A DNA stretch of 64,000 nt. Source: Gordoniibacillus kamchatkensis (GTDB lineage: Bacteria; Bacillota; Bacilli; Paenibacillales; NBRC-103111). Of this stretch, positions 33,950 to 43,549 are shown one piece after another. Position 1 is the first letter of the stretch. Each line of letters opens with the position of its first letter. A program made the position numbers and the translations under genes. Under the pieces are notes generated by a model. The model made no database searches. It saw only the letters and a list, made by a program, of their open reading frames with translations, and had not been told where the DNA came from. The DNA lies in NCBI RefSeq assembly GCF_000829455.1, contig NZ_JXAK01000043.1:1-64000 (forward strand). The letters run 5' to 3'.

Positions 33950-34933
33950 TTATCCCGTTGCTTCCTGCTGCTCATATTCCCATACTTGAAGTCCCGCTCC
34001 GATCATGCCGCTCAGATTTCCACGGTACGCGAGCTCCAACCGAACGCCTTCGCGCAGCGAGGGCATCGCTCTTTTCTCAACTTCCTGCTTCAGACGGAGC
34101 ATCAGCGGCTCTCCCGCCTCCGCCACTCCGCCGCCCAGAACGATCATTTCTGGATTGAACATATGGATCAGGCTCGCGATCGCCGCTCCAAGCGCTCCGA
34201 CCGTCTCGTCGATCACTTCCGAAGCCAGCGGATCGCCCGAAAGCCAACGGGCAATGACTTCTTTTGCATCTATGGATTGATGAACGGACCCAGGCTCTGC
34301 GGCCAAGCGGGCGTTCATCTGTTTGGCGATGCCGGTCCCGGAAGCATATTGTTCCAAACAGCCGATGTTCCCGCATATGCAAGGAAGCCCTTTGTAGTTC
34401 ACGGACATGTGGCCGATTTCACCGGCACCGCCCCAAGCGCCGTGCACGATTTTGCCGTCCGCGACGATCACGCCGCCGACACCGGTTCCAAGCGCGAGGC
34501 AAATAAAATGTTTCGCTTCCCGCCCTGCCCCCAGTACCTTCTCGGTTAGCGCCAGCGCGTTCACATCGTTGTCCACGTAAGCAGGAAGCCGAAACCGGTT
34601 CTGCAAAATCGCCCGAAGCGGAGTTCCTGTATAGCCCGGCAGCAGATCGGAAGCGAAGCGGATCGTTCCCGTCTGCCAATCCACCTGTCCCGCTGTTCCT
34701 ACGCCGATGCCTTTCAAAGTCTCTAGCGACGTCACCACTTTCAGCTTAGCCAAAAGCTCCTCTATCGCCTCCGTCACCCTGTCGATGACGTTCGCTTGTC
34801 CGGCCAACGTAGGCAGACTGAAGGAACACAGCACTTCCCCCTGCCGGTTGATGACCCCCGTATTGATTTTCGTACCTCCGATATCCACTCCGATGGCATA
34901 AGAAGATTGCGGATCGTACAAATCCCTCTTCAT
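33950..34933 (-). CDS. ROK-family sugar kinase, probable N-acetylmannosamine kinase
   Basis: A 327-residue ROK kinase. ATP-binding 'GVDIGGTKINTGVI' (residues 15-28), catalytic Asp in 'AYVDNDVNALAL', 'LGTGVGGVIVADGKIV', and the zinc site 'GEIGHMSV' with 'CICGNIGCLEQYASG'. Its place as the last gene of an operon behind NanE suggests it phosphorylates ManNAc to ManNAc-6-phosphate, the NanE substrate. ROK specificity cannot be read from sequence, so glucose or another sugar remains possible. It starts 15 bp after NanE. Confidence 0.85.
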   Translation of the reverse strand: MKRDLYDPQSSYAIGVDIGGTKINTGVINRQGEVLCSFSLPTLAGQANVIDRVTEAIEELLAKLKVVTSLETLKGIGVGTAGQVDWQTGTIRFASDLLPGYTGTPLRAILQNRFRLPAYVDNDVNALALTEKVLGAGREAKHFICLALGTGVGGVIVADGKIVHGAWGGAGEIGHMSVNYKGLPCICGNIGCLEQYASGTGIAKQMNARLAAEPGSVHQSIDAKEVIARWLSGDPLASEVIDETVGALGAAIASLIHMFNPEMIVLGGGVAEAGEPLMLRLKQEVEKRAMPSLREGVRLELAYRGNLSGMIGAGLQVWEYEQQEATG

Positions 34934-34948
34934 ACCGATCGCCCCTCC

Positions 34949-35665
34949 TTACGGAATCAGCTTCCGCAGCGCTTCCACATAACGCCTCGTGATCAGCTGC
35001 GGACGGGTGATCGCGCTTCCTACGACGACGTAGGTCGCTCCCGCTTCAAGCGCCTTTACGGCCTCCTCGGGAGTCCAGATCCGCCCCTCAGCTACTACAG
35101 GAACGCTCACCGTTTCGCTGAGTCGCCGCACCAGCTCGAAGTCCGGCCCCTCCAGCTGCGGGCTGTACGGCGTATAGCCCGACAGCGTCGTTCCGATATA
35201 GTCGGCATCGAGACGTTCAGCGGCTGCCCCTTCCTCGAAGGTCGACACGTCCGCCATCACGGCGGCACCGGCTTGGTGCGCATAAGCGATCAGCTCGCGA
35301 ACCTGATCCAGTCTCCCTTCCCTGTCCGTTACATCCAGGGCAACGATGTCGGCCCCCGCTTCCACGATGGCTTTCACTTCGTCCAGCGTCGGCGTAATGA
35401 ATATGTCCGATCCCGGAATATCCCTCTTGATTAAGCCGATAACCGGCACATCGACGGCTTCCTTGATGCTTCGAATATCATGCGCGCCGTTGGTCCGAAT
35501 GCCTATCGCACCGGACATTTGCGCCGCAACGGCCATTTTCCGTATCGTATCTCCGCCATGCAGCGGTTCATCCTCCAGCGCTTGGCAGGACACGATCAAT
35601 CCTCTTTGCGAGAACAATGTTTTGTTTAATGTCACCGAACCCATATCCTTTCTGACGGTTGTCAT
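34949..35665 (-). CDS. nanE: N-acetylmannosamine-6-phosphate 2-epimerase
   Basis: A TIM-barrel enzyme of 238 residues converting ManNAc-6-P to GlcNAc-6-P. Hallmarks: 'GLIVSCQALEDEPLHG', 'GAIGIRTNGAHDIRSIKEAV', 'PVIGLIKRDIPGSDIFITPT', 'ADIVALDVTDREGR', 'MADVSTFEEG', 'ADYIGTTLSGYT' and 'VPVVAEGRIWTPEEA', all standard for NanE. The start ATG 35665 overlaps the permease stop (ATGA); ATG 35644 after AGAAAGGAT is an alternative. It fits amino-sugar use with the ABC transporter upstream. Confidence 0.93.
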   Translation of the reverse strand: MTTVRKDMGSVTLNKTLFSQRGLIVSCQALEDEPLHGGDTIRKMAVAAQMSGAIGIRTNGAHDIRSIKEAVDVPVIGLIKRDIPGSDIFITPTLDEVKAIVEAGADIVALDVTDREGRLDQVRELIAYAHQAGAAVMADVSTFEEGAAAERLDADYIGTTLSGYTPYSPQLEGPDFELVRRLSETVSVPVVAEGRIWTPEEAVKALEAGATYVVVGSAITRPQLITRRYVEALRKLIP

Positions 35666-36477
35666 TTTACAGCGCCCATAGTCATCCCTTTGACCAAATG
35701 CTTCTGGACGGAAAGCCCGAAGATCAGCATCGGCAGCATAATGAACGTCCCCGTAGCCGTAAGCGGTCCCCATTCCGTTCCTTGAAACGTCATAAACGAG
35801 GTAATCAAGACCGGCAGCGTCTGGGTCGTTTTCCCGGCCAGCACGAGCGAGATGAGAAACTCGTTCCAAACGAACACCATCGACAAAATAAAGGTCGCGG
35901 CGATTCCGCCCCTGGCGATCGGAAGGATGACGCTAAGGAACGTTTTGAACTCCGAGCAGCCGTCCACAAAAGCCGCTTCCCGAATTTCCCCGGGGATGTC
36001 TTCAAAAAAGGTGAGCAGCATCAAAATGGCAAAAGGCAAATTCATTAACATATATACAATGATCAATAAAAGATAAGAGTCCGTCAATCCGACTTTGACC
36101 GCGATAAAATAGACGGGCAGCAGCATGAGGATCGGCGGCGCCACTCTCGAGCTGAGAATGAACGTGATCATGTTCATTTTTTTGCGTATAGGAAAATTTG
36201 CGAGCGCATAAGCCGTAATCGACGCCAGACATAAACAAAGCAGCGTGGAGACGACGGAAATCATCAAGCTGTTCGCGAAAGCGGCGAAAAAGTCCGACCT
36301 TGCAAACACATTTTGATAGTTTTCAAAAGTTGGCGTAAAAATAAGCACAGGAGGCACGGCAAAGGCATCCTTGTAGTTTTTGAAAGAAGTCGAAACGAGC
36401 CAGAACAGGGGGCTTAAGAAGAACAACAATATGATCACGGCACCGGCATAAAAAAAGGTTGTTTTTGTTCGCACCAT
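35662..36477 (-). CDS. Carbohydrate ABC transporter permease (MalG type)
   Basis: A 271-residue CUT1-family permease with six helices. The EAA loop that contacts the ATPase is 'EIREAAFVDGCSEFKTFLSV'. It forms a heterodimer with the upstream permease (10-bp gap). As in most CUT1 loci no ATPase is encoded here, so a shared MsmX-type ATPase is likely. It overlaps nanE by 4 bp. Confidence 0.92.
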   Translation of the reverse strand: MVRTKTTFFYAGAVIILLFFLSPLFWLVSTSFKNYKDAFAVPPVLIFTPTFENYQNVFARSDFFAAFANSLMISVVSTLLCLCLASITAYALANFPIRKKMNMITFILSSRVAPPILMLLPVYFIAVKVGLTDSYLLLIIVYMLMNLPFAILMLLTFFEDIPGEIREAAFVDGCSEFKTFLSVILPIARGGIAATFILSMVFVWNEFLISLVLAGKTTQTLPVLITSFMTFQGTEWGPLTATGTFIMLPMLIFGLSVQKHLVKGMTMGAVK

Positions 36478-36487
36478 AGTCCCCCTC

Positions 36488-37384
36488 CTATCCGTTCGCT
36501 CTGGTGCTTGTCATTTTTTTATAGATGAATGTAAATATAAACGTAATCGCAATGGTAATCGAAATATTAATTACCGTTGCATAGCTAATGTTAAAGTTGT
36601 TGAAACCTTGAATATACGCGTACATATTCGTCGTTTCCGTGGAGAGCGACGGCCCGCCTCGCGTCATGACATAGATGATATCGAACGTTTTGATGCTATC
36701 CATCATCCGCAGCAGGAAAGCGATCAATAAGGAGGGCTTCATGAGCGGCAAAACGACATGCCAGAACGTCTGCAACCGGGTAGCTCCGTCCACTTTCGCC
36801 GCCTCTAGCGGCTCGCCGGGCAAAGCATCCAAGCTGGAGGCCAGAATCAGAAACACGAACGGAGTCCATTGCCAGACGTCCGACAAGATGACGGCAAACA
36901 TGGCGAGATCCACGTTGCCAAGCCAATCGTATTTATTTCCTAGTCCGATGACGCTCAGGAAGTAGTTGATGATTCCGGCATTCGGGTCGTAGAAAATGCG
37001 CCAGATCAAGCCGGATACGACCGGTGTCATAATCATAGGAATCAGCATTAACGTTCTTACGATCCGCCTGCCGCGGAACTCGCGGTTGAAATAGAGCGCA
37101 ATCGCAAGCCCAAGAATGAGCTCGACGAAAGTTGCAATGACGGAAAATTTCAGCGTTTTCCCAACGGAGGACCAGGCGCGCCCATCGTGCAGCAAATCGG
37201 CGAAATTGGACAATCCGACAAAAGCGTGCGCCTGCTTGACCAAATTGATGTTTTGCAAACTCAAATAGATCGAATAGCCCAGTACTATGACGGAAAATGC
37301 ACTAAGTATGACGATGGCGGGCGAAAGCCACAATTTTACTCGATTCTGTTGAAGCAACGGTCTCACATCCTTGAAAGGGGCCAA
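36488..37384 (-). CDS. Carbohydrate ABC transporter permease (MalF/UgpA type)
   Basis: A 298-residue permease with six helices and the EAA loop 'PLEAAKVDGATRLQTFWHVV'. First helix 'LWLSPAIVILSAFSVIVLGY'. Second gene after the binding protein (48-bp gap), paired with the MalG-type permease. The 'YVMTRGGPSLSTETTNMYAY' segment is typical of sugar CUT1 permeases. Confidence 0.92.
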   Translation of the reverse strand: MAPFKDVRPLLQQNRVKLWLSPAIVILSAFSVIVLGYSIYLSLQNINLVKQAHAFVGLSNFADLLHDGRAWSSVGKTLKFSVIATFVELILGLAIALYFNREFRGRRIVRTLMLIPMIMTPVVSGLIWRIFYDPNAGIINYFLSVIGLGNKYDWLGNVDLAMFAVILSDVWQWTPFVFLILASSLDALPGEPLEAAKVDGATRLQTFWHVVLPLMKPSLLIAFLLRMMDSIKTFDIIYVMTRGGPSLSTETTNMYAYIQGFNNFNISYATVINISITIAITFIFTFIYKKMTSTRANG

Positions 37385-37432
37385 GAATCGCCTACGTGCA
37401 GCTTTGCTTGACCCCTTGTATTGATTATCTTT

Positions 37433-38773
37433 TTACTTCGCTTCCAACACTTTATTGTTCAGATCGTTGGCTTCCTTCAGCGCTTGCTCGGCAGAGGTAT
37501 GGCCCGTCAATGCTTTTGAAATGGCTACCCCGGTATTGTTGATGATCTCATTCGCTTGCGGAATTTGCGGCAAGTAATTCGGATTTCCTTTTTCAATCGC
37601 CGCCAGCATCGTGTCTTTGAACGCCCCGAACTTGGACAAGAACACTTCGTTCTTCATGGCGCTGAGAGACGAAACGCCGGAGTTCGGATCGATCGACATC
37701 GATTTGATTTGCTGGTCCTTTGACGTCGCCCAGCTCATAAACAGCCATGCCGCCTCTTTGTTTTTGCTGTCTTTGGCCAAGTACATGCCGTGTACCGCCA
37801 GTGAGGAAGCTCCTCCCTTTGGATTGCCGGTTTGCGTTGGCACCGGAGCATATCCGACTTTACCGACAACGGACGATTCTTTCGGATCTTCGTTAAAGGC
37901 TCCGTTGACCGTGGCATCGATCGTCATGGCGGCTTTTCCTTGCTGGAACAGCAGGCGGTTTTCCTGCCATCCGAAGTTGGCTACGCCGGTCGGGCCGTAT
38001 TTCGTGAGAATGTCTTTGTAGAAATTGAGCGCCTTCGCCGCTTCCGGCGTGGCAAGGTCGGACTTCCCGTTGGCGTTGATCCACTGCCCGCCGAAGCCCC
38101 ACAGGAACGTAGCCCATACGTAAACGTTCTGGATGCCCTGTTCGCCCCTAAGCGTAATGCCGGCAATCTCGCCTTTCGTTTCGTCGTGAATCACTTTCGC
38201 GTCATTCATCATTTCATCGAACGTCGTCGGCACTTTCAAATTGTATTTTTCAAACAAATCTTTGCGGTACATGAGGAACGTGCTTTCACCGTAAACCGGC
38301 AAGCCGTAAAGCTTGTCCCCAACCTTCATCGCCTTCAAATATTGCGGAACGAAGTCCGCGCCGTCGTAGTTTTTGTTGAGCGAGCTATTCCCCGCATAAG
38401 AATCGAGCGGGTCCACATAGCCGGCATTAACATAGCTGATGCCGTGAACCATGTCGTCCATCACGATATCGTAACGGCCGGAGCGGCTGGAGAAATTCAT
38501 CAGCGCTTTGGACGTCAAATCGCTGTAAGGCACAATTTCCAGATTGACTTTGATGCCCGTGCTTTTCTCGAAATCCGGCAGCATTTTTTGGATCGAATTG
38601 CTTGTCGAATGTCCTTCGAGCAGTACGCTGATTTGTTGTCCTTTATACGGCTGGTCCGAACCCGTTTGCGCGCCGGCTTGGCTGGCATTGCCCGATGGCT
38701 TGGAGCCGCAGCCCGTTGCCGCCATGGCCATGGACAGCAAGAGTGCGGCGGAAATCGTATACGTTTTTTTCAT
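37433..38773 (-). CDS. Sugar-binding lipoprotein of the ABC transporter
   Basis: A 446-residue extracellular solute-binding protein (family 1). Lipobox at MAATGC (Cys about 22), a Ser/Gly/Gln linker, then the two-lobed domain: 'ISVLLEGHSTSNSIQKMLPD', 'STGIKVNLEIVPYSDLTSK', 'YDIVMDDMVHGISYVNAGYV', 'KLYGLPVYGESTFLMYRKDL' and 'FQQGKAAMTIDATV'. It captures the sugar outside the membrane and hands it to the two permeases. ATG 38773 follows GGGAGGGTCAGTC. Operon partner of the Gfo/Idh gene 26 bp upstream. Confidence 0.92.
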   Translation of the reverse strand: MKKTYTISAALLLSMAMAATGCGSKPSGNASQAGAQTGSDQPYKGQQISVLLEGHSTSNSIQKMLPDFEKSTGIKVNLEIVPYSDLTSKALMNFSSRSGRYDIVMDDMVHGISYVNAGYVDPLDSYAGNSSLNKNYDGADFVPQYLKAMKVGDKLYGLPVYGESTFLMYRKDLFEKYNLKVPTTFDEMMNDAKVIHDETKGEIAGITLRGEQGIQNVYVWATFLWGFGGQWINANGKSDLATPEAAKALNFYKDILTKYGPTGVANFGWQENRLLFQQGKAAMTIDATVNGAFNEDPKESSVVGKVGYAPVPTQTGNPKGGASSLAVHGMYLAKDSKNKEAAWLFMSWATSKDQQIKSMSIDPNSGVSSLSAMKNEVFLSKFGAFKDTMLAAIEKGNPNYLPQIPQANEIINNTGVAISKALTGHTSAEQALKEANDLNNKVLEAK

Positions 38774-38799
38774 GACTGACCCTCCCGATTCTATTATCG

Positions 38800-39794
38800 T
38801 TATTCCGCTTTTACGGCTACCGGACGTCCGGAACGAAGCGATTCTTCCATGCAGCTTGCGATATAGACCGACCGGTAGGCGTCTTCCACGGAGATCGGCA
38901 GCGGCTCGCCATTCAGAACAGACAAGACGAACGAAGTAATCTCTTCCTTCATAATGCCCGTTAACCGGCCGTACATTTCAACGCCATACATCGTATCCGG
39001 ATACGTAAAGCGCGAGCCCGTATGCACGGAAATGTTCTGGTTGACGATATTAATGTTGATCGCGCCTTCCGTGCCGATGATATCCAGCTTCGCATCCAGC
39101 TCCAAGTGATTGTCCGGCATAACCCAGCTTGTCTCATAGCTGCCAACCGCACCCGAAGCAAAACGGATCGTGGAAACGGCGGCATCCCCGACGCCCAAAG
39201 AACTTAAGCGGTTCCGGACTTCAACCGTGTACACTTCGGTAATTTTGTCACCGGTGATCCACTCGATCGCGTCGATGTCATGAACCCCAAGGAACATTAA
39301 CACCGACGTTCTTCCCTTCAAGCGCATACCGTTTTGGAACGAGTTGTTCCGTCTGGCGTACAGGTGAAGCGGCTGGCCGACTTTCCCTTGCCGGACGGCT
39401 TCGCGTGCATGATAATACCGCGGGTCCCAGCGCAGCGTATGGCCGACCATCATTTTAATTCCCGATGCATTCACTTTGTCTACAAGTTCTTTGGCCTCGG
39501 CCAAATCCGTTGCAAGCGGTTTCTCAATCAACACATGTTTGCCATGTTTGCAGGCGAGGCAAGCCAGCTCATAATGCTGGTCGTCGGAAGTGCATATACT
39601 GACCGCGTCCAGGCCAGGCATCGAGAAGAGCGCATCGAGCTCTCCGCCGCTACAACGCCATATTGGTTCGCAATGTTCCTCGCATGCTCCTGGTAAATAT
39701 CATATACTGCCACTAACTCTACATTGGGCATTTCGGCATAGATCCTCGTATGGGTTTGCCCCATAACCCCCAAGCCGATGACCGCCACTTTCAT
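38800..39794 (-). pseudogene. Gfo/Idh/MocA-family oxidoreductase, frameshifted
   Basis: NAD(P)-dependent sugar oxidoreductase. The Rossmann start 'VAVIGLGVMGQTHTRIYAEM' and the catalytic 'HVLIEKPLATDLAEAKELVD' (EKP motif) are clear, as are 'MMVGHTLRWDPRYYHAREAV' and 'GVHDIDAIEWITGD'. The frame breaks near 39642-39645: one added base joins '...QYGVVAAE' to 'ELDALFSMPGLDAVSIC' and gives about 331 residues. GGAG before ATG 39794 favours that start over ATG 39812. It is the first gene of the operon with the transporter. In sialic-acid loci a Gfo/Idh enzyme (NanOx/YjhC) acts on 2,7-anhydro-Neu5Ac. Confidence 0.85.
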
Positions 39795-39826
39795 TGATTT
39801 CAACTCCGTCATCCCTTTCTGTCGAC

Positions 39827-39853
39827 TTGTGAAACGCTTACAACCCGATTATA
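39827..39853 (-). promoter_or_regulatory. Candidate -10 and LacI-type operator of the amino-sugar operon
   Basis: On the minus strand TATAAT (39853-39848) is followed at the expected transcription start by TTGTAAGCGTTTCACAA (39843-39827), a TTGT/ACAA dyad with central CG like LacI-family or cre sites. It deviates from the strict CcpA consensus by spacing. The -35 is weak. Confidence 0.45.
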
Positions 39854-39972
39854 GCTTTGCCGCCCTTGGCGCAGAATGAACGGAGATGATGAAATCGTTC
39901 ACAATAAAAAAGGAGACGTTATCGATATTCACTTTTTTCAGAACGTTGTTCATTTTTTTCAACTGATCTGCC

Positions 39973-40012
39973 CAAAAAAAAATTCTTCCTATTCCAAAGG
40001 AACGGAAGAATC
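39973..40012 (-). terminator. Terminator of the two-component operon
   Basis: ATTCTTCCGTTCC pairs with GGAATAGGAAGAAT on the minus strand and is followed by nine T. It overlaps the response regulator stop codon. Confidence 0.85.
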
Positions 40013-41571
40013 GGATGCTTTCGGAAATTGCGCACGATATTGTTTCGGGCTCATGCCCTTTAGTTTTTTGAACACTCTCCCAAAATAGTTGATGTTCTCG
40101 TAGCCAACTTGCTCCGCAATCTTATAATGAGGCCAATTTGTTTCATGCAGCAGTTCTGCTGCCTTATCCACCCGAATTTGATTCACGTACTCCGTAAAGC
40201 TCTTGTGCAGCTCCTTTTTGAACAAGTGGCTTAAATACCCTTCGCTGACGTTCACCATCTCGGCCGCTTGCTTTAAAGACAAGTCGATCGCATAGTTCGA
40301 TTTGATATAGAGAATGAGCTTCTGGATCTCTTCCCGATGCGTCTTGCCCCAAATATCCCTGGCCCGGCTGCTGTAAGCGGCAATAAATTGTTCAAACCAA
40401 AGCCTCGCTTCCGCCAGCTCCTCGAAGCGGATGACCCGCTTGTACATGGGCATTTCCTTCTCCAATTGCTGAAAAGCGTCTTCGCCAAACATTTTAAATC
40501 CCGCCTGGAAACAGTGAAGGAGTTCCAGACAGACCCGAATGTTGGTTTCAATGGGCTGCCTGGCCTCTTCCATCCGGTCCAAAACCCGGCTGACGATGTG
40601 CCGCATGCCATCCTCGTCCATGCGTTCGATTTCAAACTTTAACCGGCGCTCGTCCTCTTTGGGAAACAGGATCGCGGCATAGTCCGCCCTTTCTGGCTCC
40701 GCAAACGCAAATATACGTTCTTTGCCGGCGAAAAAATATTGCTCCACAGCTGCTTTAGCCTGTTCATAAGCGGTCTTGATTCCATTCAGACCGGCAAACT
40801 CAGGACTGATGCCGATGCTGACCGATGCTTCCAAAAACGCTTTGCCGCACTGATTAAATCCCGGCCAAGCGCTTGCAAAGCATCCGGCGCGGTTGTAAGT
40901 TCGCCGTCAGAAGGAATTAAAAGAACGATGTCTTGATCTTTGTAATGGAGAGCATGCCCTTCCGTCCACTTTTTCAGCTGTAATTCGATCAAGTTTAACA
41001 AGGTTGGCATGGCGGAAGGATCGTCCGCGTGAAAATGCGGGCCGCCATGCACCCGTACGAGCAGCAACCGTTGAGCGGCCGTCAACCCTCCCTTCGGCAC
41101 GCCCCCTTGCTCAAGCTCAAGCGGCGGACCGCCTTCAAGGCGATTCCGAACGATTTGCGCCAGCGAATGGCCTTGGGTTTTAACCGGTTCCGCTGCCGGG
41201 CGGTCCGAAACGATTTTATTCGACGTTTCCTGCAGCAGGTCGAGAAGCTGCTCCGGTTCGATCGACGCTTTCAAAATGTAATCGTCTACTCCCATTTTCA
41301 TCGCTTTGCGAACATAATCGTATTGATCATGGCTGCTGAGCACGATGATCCGGATCCAAGGATATTTGTTTTTCACGATTTGGATCAGCTCGAGGCCGTC
41401 CATGTTGGGCATAATAATATCGGTGAGCAAAATATCGGGCGGCGACTGTTCAATTAATTCCAAGGCTTGTTTCCCGTCAGCCGCATCTCCCGCATAATGG
41501 AACCCGTGCGCTTCCCAATCGATTACGGATTTAATCCCCAAACGAACAATGATTTCGTCATCCACGAGCAA
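39989..41571 (-). pseudogene. AraC-type response regulator (YesN family), frameshifted
   Basis: A receiver-linker-AraC regulator. Receiver: 'LVDDEIIVRLGIKSVIDWEA' with phospho-acceptor Asp in 'PDILLTDIIMPNMDGLEL' and 'IIVLSSHDQYDYVRKAM'. The C-terminal AraC pair of helix-turn-helices is 'LSLKQAAEMVNVSEGYLSHL' and 'YKIAEQVGYENINYFGRVFK'. One base is missing near 40840-40842; adding it joins 'DLISAAK' to 'AFLEASVSIGISP' for about 527 residues. The first beta strand (LKIL) lies before the only start codon (TTG 41571), so the true start is also unclear. It pairs with the kinase and probably controls the sugar operon. Confidence 0.83.
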
Positions 41572-43362
41572 TATTTTTAATGCCGTAGCCCTCTCCTCCT
41601 TCCAGCTGTTTGATGGGCAAGCTGATCTCGACTGTCGTTCCCCGGTTCGGCCCGCTGCGAAGGGTTAATCCGTAATAATCGCCGTACTGCAATCGGATCC
41701 GGTCATGGACATTTTTAATGCCTATTCGTTGCGATTGTCCGCTCCCCGAATCGTCGGCGAGCCATGCTTCGACTTCCTGCAGCCTTTCTTTCTCCATCCC
41801 GACCCCGTTATCCCGAACAGCGATTTTCAGCACTTCCATGCTCTCCTCTCGGCCCGAACGAAAATTTCGCCCTGGCCCTTTAACGGCTCGATGCCGTGGT
41901 AAATGCAGTTCTCAATGACCGGCTGCAGCATGAATTTGATGACTTCCGCATTCAACAGCTGCTCGGGAATATCGTAATGAATCGATAATTTTTCATTATA
42001 CTTGATCTTCATGAGCGTAATATAGTCCTCGATATACGCTATTTCCTCCTGCAGCGTGACCAAGCTGCCTCCCCTGCCGATACTCGCTTCCATCAGATTG
42101 GACATCCGCGACAGCATCTGGCCGACCGACCGGTCGTTCCGAATATAAGCCATCCATTTGATATTGTTAAGCGTATTCAAAATAAAGTGAGGGTTAATGA
42201 CTGCCTGCATCGCCTTGAATCTCATTTCTTCCTTCAATCGGTACTGTTCTTTCAGCCTCTGCAGCAAGTCCTTGATTTGTCCGAGCATGTTATTATACTT
42301 GACCATCAAAACGGAAATTTCTTTCGGGCCGGTCACCGACAACACGCTGTTGAAATGGTTGTTTTCGGCTTCCTGCATTTTTTTGCCGAGCAGTTTAAGC
42401 GGCCTTGAAATGCTGTACGAGATCGGAAAGGTGATGATTATGAACAAGATGAAAATAAGGCCGGCAATCACAATATTCGTTCGGCGGATATCGAAAATCT
42501 CTTTAAAGACCGTGTCATAGGGAGTTACCTGAATGAGCCTCCAGCCCGTTTGATTGATGGTGTAGTGATTTACGATCCATTTGCCCTTGCCCTTATTAAC
42601 GATAAAATCCCCGCTTAGGGCGGCATCGGCTTTAGGGATGAACGATTCCTTGGATAAATCGGTGCCTAATTTCGTCTTGTCCGGACTGGAAATAACGGTG
42701 CCCTGCTGATCGATCAAATAGACGTCCCCGCCCATTCCGGATAAATATTTGCTGAAATCTTCTTCGGCCGCGCTAAACAGAAGCACGCCGATTTTTTGAT
42801 GAGTTTGCGGATCGAACACATTTTTTGCGAGCGATATGACGGGACGCTGATCGGCAAACGTATAGTTGCTGCTGTTAAACAACCAGATCGACTTGTTCGG
42901 ATCTTCCATCAGCTCTTTGTACCAGGCCGTGCGCGTCAATTCCCCGTATTTCTCCTGCTCCGTATAACGCGTGCTGAACAAATGATGATTTAAATCCATC
43001 ACCGTTACAAGAGCCGTATAATTGGAACTGGACAGTCTGGTGACGATACTCTGTTTTAATTGCAGCTGATCGTACTCGCTGAATTGCTCCGGGTTTTTCA
43101 ACATTTGCAATAGCGCAGGATCGACCGAAATTTGCGCCGCGGATTTATACATATCCTCCACGATATTTTCAATGTTCATGTTTTCCAAATATAACGCCTG
43201 TTGCGCCGATTTCGCTATTTTCGCTTCAATCGCTTTCTCCAGCGGCTTGTCGATATAATAAAACATGAGAATAAAAGGCACGATCAAAAAGATAAGAATG
43301 GAACAAATGATCTGATTCCGGATCGACATGTTGTGCAGAAATTTATCCGAGAGGCTGTACAT
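41558..43362 (-). pseudogene. Sensor histidine kinase (YesM family), frameshifted
   Basis: Membrane kinase: helix 1 at 'IICSILIFLIVPFILMFYYI', an extracellular sensor of about 240 residues, helix 2 'IVIAGLIFILFIIITFPISY', HAMP domain, His_kinase motif 'INPHFILNTLNNIKWMAYIR' with the phospho-acceptor His, and N-box 'LQPVIENCIYHGIEP'. The frame breaks between 41846 and 41845, before the G box 'VRDNGVGMEKER'; one added base restores about 601 residues. As written the ATP-binding domain is cut. AAGGGGGAATTCG precedes ATG 43362. It overlaps the regulator gene by 14 bp. Confidence 0.85.
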
Positions 43363-43500
43363 CGAATTCCCCCTTGCCGGTAAAGCGTTTTCTTTTTTCC
43401 AATGCCGCTGGCGCTTTGTTGCATAACTTTATTATAGCTGAAAGAAGTGCATGTAACAGCACTGCCGGATTGGGGGTTGGTGGAAGAGGGGGTTGCAATG

Positions 43501-43537
43501 AAAAAGGCCGCCGACCACATCGTGGCGGCAGCCTTCC
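43501..43537 (-). terminator. Terminator of the aldo/keto reductase pair
   Basis: On the minus strand AAGGCTGCCGCC pairs with GGCGGCCTTTTT, 13 bp after the stop of the 43550-44524 gene. Confidence 0.85.
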
Positions 43538-43549
43538 ATTAACCGTTCA

